Positions 45,602 through 54,948 of a stretch of DNA of 64,000 nucleotides are shown here, piece after piece. The first letter of the stretch is position 1; the number at the start of each line of letters is the position of its first letter. Under the pieces are notes generated by a model. That model ran no database searches and was not told the DNA's origin. It was given only the letters and a program-made list of their open reading frames with translations. Source of the DNA: Termitidicoccus mucosus (GTDB lineage: Bacteria; Verrucomicrobiota; Verrucomicrobiia; Opitutales; Opitutaceae); the NCBI RefSeq assembly GCF_038725785.1, contig NZ_CP109796.1, forward strand, positions 6,138,501-6,202,500, read 5' to 3'. Position numbers and translations under genes: made by a program.

Positions 45602-46147
45602 TCACCGTGATCCGCGGCCGCCGCAACCGCAACGGCCGGGATTGCCCTGGCCGGCGCAGTCGTCGCCGCAATCGCAATCCCCGCAGCCGTCCGGCGTGTC
45701 GGGATGCCCTTGGGCGATTTCGGCCTCGGTCGCCTCCCGGACTTCGACGATGTCCACGTCGAAGGACAAGTCCATGCCGGCGAGCGGGTGGTTGGCATCG
45801 AGCGTGACCTCGTCGCCTTCGACGGCGGCGACCATCACGACGGGCGCGCCGGGACTGGGATCGGTCTGGAAACGGTCGCCGACACGCATCTCGCCCTGCA
45901 CGGGAATGGCATCGCGGCGGATTTTCCGGACGAGCGAGGCGTCGTATTCGCCGTAAGCTTCGGCGGCGGGCACGATGATGCGCGGCTGCGGGCCCGGCTG
46001 CCGGTCACGGAGCGCTTCCTCCAACCCGTCAATGATTTGTCCGGCGCCTTCCAGATAAACGACAGGCGATCCGCCGAAGGAGAGATCGAGCACTCGGTCA
46101 GAGGTGTCGCGCAGCGAATAGTGAAAAGTGACAACGTGGCGTGCCAT
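45602..46147 (-). CDS. slyD: SlyD-type peptidyl-prolyl isomerase
   Basis: 181 residues from the ATG at 46147 (MARHVVTFHYSLRDTSDRVL). The FKBP part has GGSPVVYLEGAGQIIDGLEE and the inserted IF domain VQGEMRVGD. DANHPLAGMDLSFDVDIVEV closes the fold. The Cys-rich tail (CGDCDCGDD, CGCGGRG) is a metal-binding extension like that of SlyD, which carries nickel. It assists folding in the cytosol. Confidence 0.9.
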   Translation of the reverse strand: MARHVVTFHYSLRDTSDRVLDLSFGGSPVVYLEGAGQIIDGLEEALRDRQPGPQPRIIVPAAEAYGEYDASLVRKIRRDAIPVQGEMRVGDRFQTDPSPGAPVVMVAAVEGDEVTLDANHPLAGMDLSFDVDIVEVREATEAEIAQGHPDTPDGCGDCDCGDDCAGQGNPGRCGCGGRGSR

Positions 46148-46368
46148 GGAGCAGGCGAGCTTGGCGAGGCCGGTTTCGCTGGCAAGCCCAAGAGCGATGG
46201 GCAATGGCAATGGGCAACTCAAACTGAGGTCGGTTTGTCCATCCTGTCGAGTCTCTCGCTTTGCACGAAATCCATATTGTATTTCGAATATTAATTATGT
46301 GCTTCGTAGCATTATATTTACAATTTGATAGCTTGCAAATGCAAATAACTAATCCTACCACATTAGCC

Positions 46369-48957
46369 ATGCGCATGAAGAGGTTTTGGCTGACCGTATT
46401 GTTTTTTGGAGTCCCACTGCTAACGGGGTCGGCGGCAACCTATACATGGACCGGAGCGGCAGGAAACGGGCTGTATCATGATGAGCGCAACTGGGAAGGT
46501 CATCAAGTGCCGGTTAACTCGCCGGATACGGTCATTATTTATAATGGGGCGGGGATGGGTAAAATCCTGCTGCCTCCAGCAGAGGGGACGGTGGCCAACA
46601 TTTTATTCACGCACACATCGGGCACATATGAGTTCCAATGCATGACGGAGGGGACGACGATTGTTAATGTGGCGAAAAATTCCGAAAATGCCGCCATTAA
46701 AGTCTCAGCCGGCGGCAGCGTGGTGTTTGGATCGTCGGTCAGGTTTAATTTCCAAAGGGCGCAGTCCATTGAGGTCGCCGATGGCGGGGCATTGGTTGTC
46801 TATGGCCGCATGCAGGGCATGGGAACCGGCAACGTGTTATCCAAAACCGGCGCGGGCGTGCTGCGGCTCGCCGGGGAGGTGAACGGCATCGCGGAGATTT
46901 GCGTGGGGCGGGGGACTGTCGTCGTGGATGCCGCCGCGAGCATCGCCAAGGCGTGCTCCGTGTCGCTCGACGGTGGCGGGCTTTTCCTCGCAGGCGGTGC
47001 CACGTTTGAGAGTGATATTGTGGTCAGGGGTGGTGCCGCGCCCATCGGCATTCATGGCGGCGGCACGGCCGTGCTGTCCGGAGCGCTTGTGCTTAACCGG
47101 GACACGGTGCTCGGCTCCAGTCCCGGCCTCCAAGTCGGCATGATTGAAATCACCGGCCCGGTGAGACAGGCGCAGCAGGTCGCCAGGCTGACGGTTTCCG
47201 GCCCCAACCCGGTCATGCTTTCAGGCTCGAACACATACGGCGGCGGCACGCACGTGGCTGAAAACAGCACGCTTTATTTTGGCGCGGCCCAGGCGGTGCC
47301 GTCGCATGGCACGATCACCGCGGAGGCATCCGGCTACGTCGGCGCGGCCTATATATTGAATTTGCAGGCATCGTTGATCGGGCATCTCGATGACGAGGGA
47401 TTCCGGGGCACGCTTGGCTTCGATACCGCCGCCGCCGTCATCACCGAGGCCATCGACCTCAGCCGGCTTTGCGCCTATCAAGGCATCGGCTCGAAAAGCT
47501 CCGCCACCATCAGCGGCCCGATCACTGTCGCTCCCGGAAGCCCGTATCTGTTTGGCGGCGGCAACGGCGTGCTCTATATAAAAAGCAATCTCACAGGAGG
47601 CGGGGCGGAGGGTGTCAGGGTGCAGTCCGCCTTTGGATCGCCGCTCACGGTTTATCTCCAAGGCAATAACACCTTCCCGGGCGATGTCACCGCGCGCTAT
47701 TCCAATATCATCCTGGACAGTCCCGGTGCGCTTTCCGGCCATGATGGCGTGACCGTCGCCGACGCAACATCGGCGGAGGTCAAGGTCGGCGCCCCCAGCC
47801 GGGTGCAATTCGACCATGCCGCCTATGTGGGCTACACGGAAAGATTCTCCAACAACTTCAGCGAATTTCTCAACCGCATCGGGGCAATATCCGATCCGAA
47901 TGCCATCGTCGGCATAGATGCCGCCGATGGTGCGGGCAAGCGGGTCATAACTGAAAACATTGATCTATCCGCGGGCTTCACCCGCACCGATCCCTATTAT
48001 CTCGGGACCAGCAGCGATGTCGCGATCGACGGCGTCATCACCCCTCCCGGCGGCGAAGGACAGGCCAACCCGCTTTATTTGACGGCGATTCGCGGAGGAA
48101 ACCTGACGGTGAATTCCTCTATCGGGGGCCGCCATGTGTCTTCCCTCTACATCGGGCAGCGCACCCCGCACGACCCCGGCACGGGGACGGTGCATATAAC
48201 CAATTCCCAGAATGACTATACGGGCGGCACCTTTGTCCTCGGCGGCATGTTGAGCGTGGAGGGAAGCGACAGCCTCGGCAGCGGCGCGGTCACCGTCGGC
48301 GCGGGCGCCACCTTTCACTCCCTGTCGGGCATTACGATCGCCAACCGCATGGTGCTCGAAGCCGGCTCGACCCTTTCCGGCGGCGGCAACCATGTCTCGC
48401 CAGTCGCGGCCGGGCACGGGGTGACTCTCGAACCGAGTGGGCGGGGCACGACGGGCGCCCTTCATTTTCACGAGGGGCTCACCCTCGACGCCGGCAGCCG
48501 CATAAATCTCGATTTGCGCAGCGCCTCGCAATTCGACCAGCTTTGCATATGGAACGGCTTTCAGATCGTGGGCAACGTCAATGACCCCATCATAATCAAG
48601 CTTTATTCGATTGGCGGCTCGGGACCGGGCGCCTATAACAAATTCGATCCGACCCTAAGCTACTCGTGGCGTTTCGCCTATATAAACAGCGGGACGCTTC
48701 CGGTCGAGGGTTTCGATCCGTCGTATTTCCTGGTCGATGGCACAGAGTTTGCCCGCTGGAACAATGTTGAGGGCGGCGTTTTCGGCATTGAGATGAATGC
48801 CGACGGCAAGAGCCTCAATATCACCTTCACCCCCGTCCCCGAGCCCGGCACTTATGCGCTGATGGGGCTGGGAATCGCGATGCTCGCAGTGTTTGAAATC
48901 CGCCGGCGAAGGAAAAACCGCGCTGTTTCAGGGGCGCCCGGTGGCGGGGTGGATTGA
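46369..48957 (+). CDS. large PEP-CTERM surface protein with autotransporter-like beta repeats
   Basis: 862 residues, from the ATG at 46369. The signal peptide is RFWLTVLFFGVPLLTGSAA, followed by ATYTWTGAAGNGLYHDERNW, a hallmark opening of secreted repeat proteins in this bacterial group. The body is rich in Gly/Ala/Val beta-strand repeats, including autotransporter-associated NSQNDYTGGTFVLGG. The C-terminus is a PEP-CTERM sorting signal: PVPEPGTYALMGLGIAM, one helix and the basic RRRRKN. An 11-residue tail after it is unusual. The 220 bases in front (46148-46368) are AT-rich and probably hold its promoter. Confidence 0.9.
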   Translation: MRMKRFWLTVLFFGVPLLTGSAATYTWTGAAGNGLYHDERNWEGHQVPVNSPDTVIIYNGAGMGKILLPPAEGTVANILFTHTSGTYEFQCMTEGTTIVNVAKNSENAAIKVSAGGSVVFGSSVRFNFQRAQSIEVADGGALVVYGRMQGMGTGNVLSKTGAGVLRLAGEVNGIAEICVGRGTVVVDAAASIAKACSVSLDGGGLFLAGGATFESDIVVRGGAAPIGIHGGGTAVLSGALVLNRDTVLGSSPGLQVGMIEITGPVRQAQQVARLTVSGPNPVMLSGSNTYGGGTHVAENSTLYFGAAQAVPSHGTITAEASGYVGAAYILNLQASLIGHLDDEGFRGTLGFDTAAAVITEAIDLSRLCAYQGIGSKSSATISGPITVAPGSPYLFGGGNGVLYIKSNLTGGGAEGVRVQSAFGSPLTVYLQGNNTFPGDVTARYSNIILDSPGALSGHDGVTVADATSAEVKVGAPSRVQFDHAAYVGYTERFSNNFSEFLNRIGAISDPNAIVGIDAADGAGKRVITENIDLSAGFTRTDPYYLGTSSDVAIDGVITPPGGEGQANPLYLTAIRGGNLTVNSSIGGRHVSSLYIGQRTPHDPGTGTVHITNSQNDYTGGTFVLGGMLSVEGSDSLGSGAVTVGAGATFHSLSGITIANRMVLEAGSTLSGGGNHVSPVAAGHGVTLEPSGRGTTGALHFHEGLTLDAGSRINLDLRSASQFDQLCIWNGFQIVGNVNDPIIIKLYSIGGSGPGAYNKFDPTLSYSWRFAYINSGTLPVEGFDPSYFLVDGTEFARWNNVEGGVFGIEMNADGKSLNITFTPVPEPGTYALMGLGIAMLAVFEIRRRRKNRAVSGAPGGGVD

Positions 48958-48990
48958 TCGAGGCCGCTTGCGGTGGGCGCTGGCGCCGGG

Positions 48991-50412
48991 TCATGCCTTC
49001 GGTTTTCCGAAGGTGGTGTCCACGTTGTTTTCCGCTTTTGTATAATCGATATGCTCGCGCGGGTTGGTATTGTTTAAATACTCCTCCACGTTGGTATAGC
49101 CGTCGCCGTCGGCATCCTGCGCGCCGTCGGCGGGATTACGCGGATCGAGGCCGTGGCGTGTTTCCCATTCATCGGGCATGCCGTCGCCGTCCGTGTCTGT
49201 CGCGACAGGGCCGCTTTTGAGTTTGGGCCAGCCGCCGAGCTCGGTTTGGGAGTCGATGATCTTGCCGCCGCGGGTGACGACATCGTTGATATAGCGGGCG
49301 TCGATGGAGTCGCGGACGGGCAGTGACGCGCCGATGGTCGGCAGCACAACGCCAGGCAGGTCGGCGGCGGGATGGGTGGCGACCGGCGGCAGCTCGTAAG
49401 GATGGTCGACCACGCGCACCCGGGTCTTGCCGTCAAACACGCGGCGGTCGATGAAAAGGCGGTTGTCGGCGGTCTGGTCATCGTGGCCCTCGAAGATGTT
49501 TCCCTCGATATACAGATAGATCTCGGATGGGGAGCCGGCGTCGGACGCGATGTGCAGGGGCGTCGCCGCGCGGGTGTCGGCGCCGGGGATGATGAGGTTG
49601 TTTATATAATTGAAGCGGAGGAACAGCCCCTGCGTGTTGCCGGAGGCGATGCGCCCGGGGTTGTATATTATATTGTTCCTGAAATCGAAGACGGGATAGG
49701 GCGGCTTGCTGTAGTTGGTGCCGAGGCGGGGATTGCGCCCGTCGTTGTGGATATAGAGGTTGTGATGAAGCGAGACGGGGCCGTTGGCGCGGGAGAGCGA
49801 GCCGAAGCCGTGCGCGCCCTTGGCGTGGATGCTGGCGCGGAGCGCGCCGCCGATGATGCAGTATTGCAGGGTGATGTTGGAGTTGTCGCCGGAGAGGGAA
49901 AAGGACTCATCGACCGACCAACTGGCGCTGCAATGGTCGAAGATGACGTCGCGCGAGCCGTGATGGACATCGAGCGCGTCCTCGGTGCGTCCCGTGTCGT
50001 CGCCGAGCCGGCTGCGAAGGTGGCGCACGACGACGTCGTGCGTGGCGGTCATGAGGGGTGCGCCGCGCAGGCAGACGCCATCGCCGGGGGCGGTCTGGCC
50101 GGCGAGCGTGAGGAATGGGTTTTTGATGATGATGGCGCTCTTGAGCGAAATGATGCCGGCGACTTGGAAAAGCACGATGCGCGGCCCTTCCGCCTCACAG
50201 GCGGCGCGCAGGCTGCCGGGGCCGGAATCGTCGAGGTTGGTGACGTAGAGGACACGTCCGCCGCGTCCGCCCGGGGTGGTTGCACCCGCGCCTTCGGCGC
50301 CGGGAAAGGCGGGCAATGCAGGGGGAGGCGGGACGGCTTGCGCGGCTTCGGGGGCCGCGTGGGCGATGATCGGCAAAACGATCAGCGTGAGGAGGGCAGT
50401 GCGGAGTTTCAT
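48991..50412 (-). CDS. secreted pectate-lyase-like (PL1) protein with calcium-binding tail
   Basis: 473 residues starting at 50412. A signal peptide precedes PALPAFPGAEGAGATTPGGR. The parallel beta-helix part has the N-terminal VLYVTNLDDSGPGSLRAACE, FDHCSASWSVDESFSLSG and HHNLYIHNDGRNPRLG, with the family His and Asn ladders. The C-terminal DTDGDGMPDEWETRHGLDP and ADGDGYTNVEEYLN are EF-hand/dockerin-like calcium motifs. It probably cleaves plant or algal pectin outside the cell. Confidence 0.88.
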   Translation of the reverse strand: MKLRTALLTLIVLPIIAHAAPEAAQAVPPPPALPAFPGAEGAGATTPGGRGGRVLYVTNLDDSGPGSLRAACEAEGPRIVLFQVAGIISLKSAIIIKNPFLTLAGQTAPGDGVCLRGAPLMTATHDVVVRHLRSRLGDDTGRTEDALDVHHGSRDVIFDHCSASWSVDESFSLSGDNSNITLQYCIIGGALRASIHAKGAHGFGSLSRANGPVSLHHNLYIHNDGRNPRLGTNYSKPPYPVFDFRNNIIYNPGRIASGNTQGLFLRFNYINNLIIPGADTRAATPLHIASDAGSPSEIYLYIEGNIFEGHDDQTADNRLFIDRRVFDGKTRVRVVDHPYELPPVATHPAADLPGVVLPTIGASLPVRDSIDARYINDVVTRGGKIIDSQTELGGWPKLKSGPVATDTDGDGMPDEWETRHGLDPRNPADGAQDADGDGYTNVEEYLNNTNPREHIDYTKAENNVDTTFGKPKA

Positions 50413-50543
50413 GGTTTTGGGCCGGGTTGTATCTGACGAAAGTTCGTGCGCGGCAGACTGGACGCCCAAACGCGGCGGGATGCGAGGCCCGCGGTGTCGG
50501 GACAGTCCGGTTTTGCGGGCGGACGGGCGTCGGTGAGGAGGCG

Positions 50544-50975
50544 TCAGAGGGGCATGGTTTGCCAGTGGATGGAGCGGCCGGCGCCGATGGCGAGCCAGGC
50601 GAAGCTGAGGCCCCGGCCGCGCGGATAGGAAATGCAGCCGGGGTTGAGCCAGCGAACGCCTCCAATGGTTTCGTCGCGTGGGACGTGGGTGTGGCCATGG
50701 ATGACCAGGTCGCAGTCGCGCGGAGCGCGGGCGGGCGGGATGTGCTGGAGATGGCAGCGCACGCCATGAATTTCGAGGCGCAGAACGAGCGGCCAGGGAT
50801 GACTGTCGTTGTTGCCCAGCACGACGCGCAGGGGCGGGCCGAGCTGCTCGAATTCAACCAGCACGGCGGGATCGCAAACATCGCCGAGGTGCCAGATCTC
50901 GTCCGCGCCGGCGACGAGGGCGGGCAGGCCGGACGGGAAATGATTATGCGTGTCGGAGATGACGGCGATGCGCAT
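50544..50975 (-). CDS. YfcE/MJ0936-like metallophosphoesterase
   Basis: 143 residues with all metal motifs of the calcineurin-like fold: AVISDTHNH, LGDVCD, LGNND, and the C-terminal HGHTHVPRDE. It hydrolyses phosphodiesters in the cytosol; small YfcE-type proteins have no agreed substrate. The short length and lack of a cap are normal for this branch. Confidence 0.9.
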   Translation of the reverse strand: MRIAVISDTHNHFPSGLPALVAGADEIWHLGDVCDPAVLVEFEQLGPPLRVVLGNNDSHPWPLVLRLEIHGVRCHLQHIPPARAPRDCDLVIHGHTHVPRDETIGGVRWLNPGCISYPRGRGLSFAWLAIGAGRSIHWQTMPL

Positions 50976-51006
50976 GCGTGTGTTTTAAAAATCGAACGAT
51001 TTTTTC

Positions 51007-52350
51007 TTACGCCCGCGGTGGTTTTGGAGCGGTGGTGTCGGCGACGAGCGAGGTGAGGAGGGCACGGTTGTCGGCGCCGCTGGGGCGCTGGTAAACCGCG
51101 AGGCCGAACTCGCCAATCACGGAAAGCAGGTGGTCGAAGATGTCGGATTGGATGCCTTCATAGGCCACCCAGCCGATGTCGTTGGTGAAGGTGTAGAGTT
51201 CGAGCGGGATGCCGAGTTCCTTCGGCTCAAGCTGCCGCACGATCATCGTCATTTGCTGGTGGATTTTCGGGTGCGACTTGAGGTAGGCGAGGCAGTAGGC
51301 GCGGAAGGTCCCGAGGTTGGTGAGGCGGCGGCCATTGCCGAGGATGGAGGTGTCGGCTCCGCGTTTTTTATTGTCCTCGGCGATTTCCTGGAGCTTGGCG
51401 TCGAGGTAGGGCCGGATGAGGTCGATTTTCTGCCAGCGCGCCAGCATTTCCTCATTGGCGAAACGCACGGTCTGCATGTCGACGTGGATCGAGCGCTTGA
51501 TGCGGCGTCCGCCGGACTCGGACATGCCGCGCCAGTTTTTGAAGGAACCCGAAATGAGGTTGTAGGCGGGGATTGTGGTGATGGTCTTGTCCCAGTTCTG
51601 CACCTTCACCGTGGTGAGCGACACGTCGATCACGTCGCCGTCGGCGCCGGCCGAGGGCATCTCGATCCAGTCGCCGACGCGCACCATCTCATTGGCGGAA
51701 AGCATGATGCCGGCGGTGAAGCCCATGATGGTGTCCTTGAACACCAGCATCAGCACGGCGGCCAGAGCGCCGAGCCCGGAGAGGATGACGAGCGGCGATT
51801 TGCCGAACAGGACCGAAATCACAAGGATGGCCGCGATGAGAAAGATGACCAGTTTGAAGGCCTGGACGATGCCTTTGATGGGAAGCCCGGAGAGGAAGTT
51901 GCCGCGCTGGGCGATGAGGTAGAGGGTGTCGAGAAACGAAAAGATGACGCCGACCACGATGACGATAAAATACAGGGCGATGCACACCTTGAGGACGGCG
52001 AGCACCGCGGGATTCCCGGCGAAGACGGCGCGGCCGAGTCCGCCGATGATGATGGCGGGGGCGAGGTGGGCGAGACGCGCGAAGAGCCGGGTCTCGATCA
52101 CGGCGTCGTCCCATTTCACCGAGCTTTTGGCCACGAGCCGGTGGACGTTGCGCACGATGATGACCTTGACCAGCCAGTAGGCGATCATGGCGATCAGGAT
52201 GATGGTGCCGCCCGTGACAATGTTGGTGATGATGCCGGCGGTGCTTTCACTCAGGCCCTGCGAGGCGAGAAACTCGCGGAGAAACCTGTCGAACCCGATG
52301 AGTTGCTCGCTGCCGGTGATGTAGTTATTGTCGGTGTCTTGCTCATTCAT
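51007..52350 (-). CDS. MscS-type mechanosensitive channel (YbdG-like)
   Basis: About 447 residues from the ATG at 52350. It has four to five membrane helices, with SGLGALAAVLMLVFKDTIMGF as the pore helix (TM3), then the MscS beta domain (VRVGDWIEMPSAGADGDVID and VSLTTVKVQNWDKTITTIP). The frame is open further upstream to 52587, but that extension would run across the tmRNA gene on the other strand and carries no membrane segment, so I reject it. Role: release of solutes on osmotic downshock. Confidence 0.9.
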   Translation of the reverse strand: MNEQDTDNNYITGSEQLIGFDRFLREFLASQGLSESTAGIITNIVTGGTIILIAMIAYWLVKVIIVRNVHRLVAKSSVKWDDAVIETRLFARLAHLAPAIIIGGLGRAVFAGNPAVLAVLKVCIALYFIVIVVGVIFSFLDTLYLIAQRGNFLSGLPIKGIVQAFKLVIFLIAAILVISVLFGKSPLVILSGLGALAAVLMLVFKDTIMGFTAGIMLSANEMVRVGDWIEMPSAGADGDVIDVSLTTVKVQNWDKTITTIPAYNLISGSFKNWRGMSESGGRRIKRSIHVDMQTVRFANEEMLARWQKIDLIRPYLDAKLQEIAEDNKKRGADTSILGNGRRLTNLGTFRAYCLAYLKSHPKIHQQMTMIVRQLEPKELGIPLELYTFTNDIGWVAYEGIQSDIFDHLLSVIGEFGLAVYQRPSGADNRALLTSLVADTTAPKPPRA

Positions 52351-52511
52351 GGCGGAAAAATTAGTGGAAGCGCGGCAAGTGATGTCGATACTTGAATCCG
52401 GTTTGCAGGATTCTCCGCTTGCGCCGGGTGAGGCGGCGGGTAAAGTGGGCGGCTTGTTCTTTGATTGGCATGCCATGCCGATCGAATCGCGACCCGCGAC
52501 AAACAATTTTC

Positions 52512-52868
52512 GGGGGTGTTCTGGATTCGACCCTTGGTTGGAGCACGCCGCTGCCGTTCGAGGATGAAGGTTGGCCTCGTTAATCATCCTTCAAAACAAT
52601 AATAGGCAACTACGAAGAGATGCCCTTGGCCGCCTAATAGCGCGGCCTCGTTTGCCCGGCGACACCTGCTAGCCGGAACAAGCGTCGACAGCAGGCATAA
52701 CGCATGGAGCCGCCCGCGGTCCGAGCGTCGTACACTTCATCCGGGGGATAGCCTGTGCTTAAGCGCGTGAAGTCGCGTGACAGAGGCGAAACAAACACTT
52801 CACTACAACGGTAGACGCGGCGCGTGAAGGTCAGGGGCACGCGGGTTCAACTCCCGCCACCTCCACCA
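52512..52868 (+). ncRNA. ssrA: tmRNA
   Basis: The 5' end GGGGGTGTTCTGGATTCGAC and 3' end GGTTCAACTCCCGCC then ACCTCCACCA form the tRNA-like domain; GGGGGUG pairs with CACCUCC as a 7-bp acceptor stem, and the CCA is encoded. The tag starts at about 52605 with GGC and reads GNYEEMPLAA, ending at tandem stops TAA TAG (52635-52640), so with the charged Ala the tag is probably AGNYEEMPLAA. It rescues stalled ribosomes together with SmpB. The 3' end is also the integration site of the element to the right. Confidence 0.95.
52831..52868. other. attachment site: shared end of ssrA and the integrase gene
   Basis: The last 38 bases of ssrA (T-arm and acceptor strand with CCA) are also the last codons of the integrase gene read on the other strand (VEVAGVEPACP and its stop). 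This fits an element that integrated into the tmRNA 3' end and brought a matching attP segment. The other junction should repeat part of this sequence beyond the right edge. Confidence 0.75.
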
Positions 52869-54084
52869 TTTTAGGAGATGCAAGGGCAGCATCTATTTGT
52901 TTAATATCAACGGTTTTCGCAACCGTTACGAAGTTTCTGACAAGCGTCAAAAATGCCCCGGGAATCGGGGTTTTTGCGCTGATTTGTGCGCATTCTGCTG
53001 CTACACCGTCCGGCGCGGCAATCCATGGGATTTTTCGGATTTCATCGTGATAACTATCCTGCGGGACCTCGGTGTAAATGTTCGCCGTGAGGTTCGCATC
53101 CGAGTGCCCAAGAAAATCCTGAGCGGCGCGCTGGTTGACTCCGTGCAGCACGCCCAGCGTCTGGAATGTTTTTCTAAACGCGTGGAAGTGCAGCACGCGG
53201 CCAAGTTCGTCCGCGTGCGCGATGCCCGCTTTTTCGAGGTCGGACATGAGCGTGTCCCATTTGGGCATTGTCCCAAACACCAGCGCGCCCGGCTTCGCGT
53301 CGGCGGGCTTCGCGGCGCGCAATTCAGCGGCAAGCATGGGATGCAAGGGAAGTGACCGATTCTCGCGGTCCTTGAGCGTATAACCGCGCAAACGCACGTG
53401 CGGGCGGTCCCCGTCAAGGCGCAGATCATCCCACACCAGCGCCTTGATTTCTTTTTTCCGCTGCCCGGTGTAAAGCAGCGTGAGGTAAACAAGGCGGCGT
53501 TGCGGCGCAACGGCCAGCAGCCGGCGCAGTTCGTCCGTCGCAAAGGCGCGGGATTCGTGGACTTTTTTGCCCCGGGTATCCACGACATCGACGGTGCCCA
53601 GCGGATTAAACGCCACGCGGCGGAGCCGGACGAGCCACGAGAGAAAGGCCACCAGCGCGGCCTGATATTCGCGCAGTGTTTTCGCGGCCATTGTCTGCTT
53701 TGAGCGCCAGCGGATGAACTGATCGGGCCGGATGTCGGCGAGGCGCTTCCAGCCGGTTTCGGCCAGGATGCGCGTGATGCGGTATTCCGTGTCACGCGCA
53801 TGCTTTCCCGTCTTTTTGCGGGCGCGGATGTCGGCGATGTGCTCGGCGAGCAAAACCGCCAGCGGTGTGCCAGCGGCTTCGCGGTGCGCCTTTGGGCTGA
53901 TGATGCCTTCCGCCTCGCGCTGCTTCTCAACGATGATGTCTCGCAGGCGTTTGCGGGCTACGAGCTTGTCAGGAGTGCCGAGCGCCACGGTGCGGGGTTT
54001 ATCGCCACGGGCGAGGGCGTAGCGGCCATAATAGAGCCTAGAGCGTTTGCCCCTGCGCTTGGGGCGGTAAACGTATTCAGTCAT
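52831..54084 (-). CDS. int: tyrosine recombinase (integrase)
   Basis: 417 residues. The arm/core-binding part has DTEYRITRILAETGWKRLAD and TLREYQAALVAFLSWLVRL. The catalytic set is complete: Arg209 (YTGQRKKEI), Lys238 (YTLKDRENR), H301-x-x-R304 (HAFRKTF), His327 (LGHSD) and Tyr337 (IYTEV). The last dozen codons lie inside ssrA, so the gene's 3' end doubles as the attachment site. It starts 4 bases after the 131-residue gene, so both are in one leftward transcript. Confidence 0.95.
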   Translation of the reverse strand: MTEYVYRPKRRGKRSRLYYGRYALARGDKPRTVALGTPDKLVARKRLRDIIVEKQREAEGIISPKAHREAAGTPLAVLLAEHIADIRARKKTGKHARDTEYRITRILAETGWKRLADIRPDQFIRWRSKQTMAAKTLREYQAALVAFLSWLVRLRRVAFNPLGTVDVVDTRGKKVHESRAFATDELRRLLAVAPQRRLVYLTLLYTGQRKKEIKALVWDDLRLDGDRPHVRLRGYTLKDRENRSLPLHPMLAAELRAAKPADAKPGALVFGTMPKWDTLMSDLEKAGIAHADELGRVLHFHAFRKTFQTLGVLHGVNQRAAQDFLGHSDANLTANIYTEVPQDSYHDEIRKIPWIAAPDGVAAECAQISAKTPIPGAFLTLVRNFVTVAKTVDIKQIDAALASPKMVEVAGVEPACP

Positions 54085-54088
54085 GGCA

Positions 54089-54484
54089 TCAGGCAGTGAG
54101 GGGGCGTCCGGTTTCTGTCTCGGCGTAGGCGCCAGAGTTGGCGGTGCTGCCGCAGAGGGGTGCTATCGAGTCTTCTAGGCGGGTGGCGCGGGCGATCAGA
54201 TCGGCCGCGTCCTTTCTCATTTTCGCGACGGCCTCACCGCCATAACGCGCTTCGCTGTCCGCCTCTTTGATGGCATCCAGCGGCGTCTTTCGCCCTGTTG
54301 CGCACGTGCCGAATCCGGAATGCGCGGTCCATGATGAGTAGATACTGGAGCGGCCAGGCTCGACTGACGTGTATGGGTAAACGGTGTCCACTAGCAGCCC
54401 GTCTTCGCGGGCGAGGGTCAAAAGCTCAACAAGCTTGGATTGGATTTCCGCTCCGAGAGCGGCGATTTTTTCTTCGTTTTTCAT
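54089..54484 (-). CDS. hypothetical protein next to integrase
   Basis: 131 residues, mostly helical, starting KNEEKIAALGAEIQSKLVEL. No known family is recognised. It has a middle segment with Ser/Tyr (VEPGRSSIYSSWTAHSGFG) and a C-terminal helix. It is 4 bases from the integrase start and translated on the same transcript, so it could aid excision or regulation; this is only context. Confidence 0.55.
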   Translation of the reverse strand: MKNEEKIAALGAEIQSKLVELLTLAREDGLLVDTVYPYTSVEPGRSSIYSSWTAHSGFGTCATGRKTPLDAIKEADSEARYGGEAVAKMRKDAADLIARATRLEDSIAPLCGSTANSGAYAETETGRPLTA

Positions 54485-54565
54485 GGATTGGTAGCGTTGT
54501 TTGTTTGGCCCTCGCGCCCCGGCTTATGGCTACCAACCAAAAGCACGGGGCGCGGGGCGAAAGGG

Positions 54566-54784
54566 TTAGTCGCCTCGGATTACTTCTGAAAACGAAGCAG
54601 CCAGCAAAAGTAAGGATGCGCTTATCAGAGGGCTGCAAAGTCCGATCATTGCCGTGCGCTCCAGCCAACCGCCACCGGGCGCGTCCGTCAGCGCACCGTA
54701 TAAGACGGCGGCGATGCCGGCTGACGCCAATAATACATTGATTGCTAAAAACAGAGCGATGAACCGATGCTTTCGCTTTTTCAT
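54566..54784 (-). CDS. small two-helix membrane protein
   Basis: 72 residues. After a basic MKKRKHR start there are two hydrophobic segments: FIALFLAINVLLASAGIAAV and IGLCSPLISASLLLLAASF. No family is recognised. In a provirus early region it could serve in superinfection exclusion or membrane association. Confidence 0.55.
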   Translation of the reverse strand: MKKRKHRFIALFLAINVLLASAGIAAVLYGALTDAPGGGWLERTAMIGLCSPLISASLLLLAASFSEVIRGD

Positions 54785-54877
54785 AGTTGGTAGTCGCGGG
54801 TGGAGTTGGGCGCCACCGGGGCGGGTTACAAACCCAGTGAGCCCGGTGGCGCAGTGTTATGAGAAACGGATTTAAAA

Positions 54878-54887
54878 GTCTTAAGAC
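54878..54887. promoter_or_regulatory. perfect 10-bp palindrome in the divergent gap
   Basis: GTCTTAAGAC sits in the 164-base gap between the leftward 72-residue gene and the rightward trio beginning at 54949. It lies 62 bases before that start and could be an operator for both directions. The following T-rich stretch is AT-richer than its surroundings. Confidence 0.4.
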
Positions 54888-54948
54888 ACTCAAACCTGCA
54901 AGCCTTTTTTAGCGTTTTTAGAGACTGCCTCATTATTTTGGCGGTGTT

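Noticed and set aside
52351-52587. N-terminal extension of the MscS gene to 52587
   Set aside because: It would translate the opposite strand of the tmRNA 5' domain, and it lacks membrane or MscS features. The ATG at 52350 is preferred.
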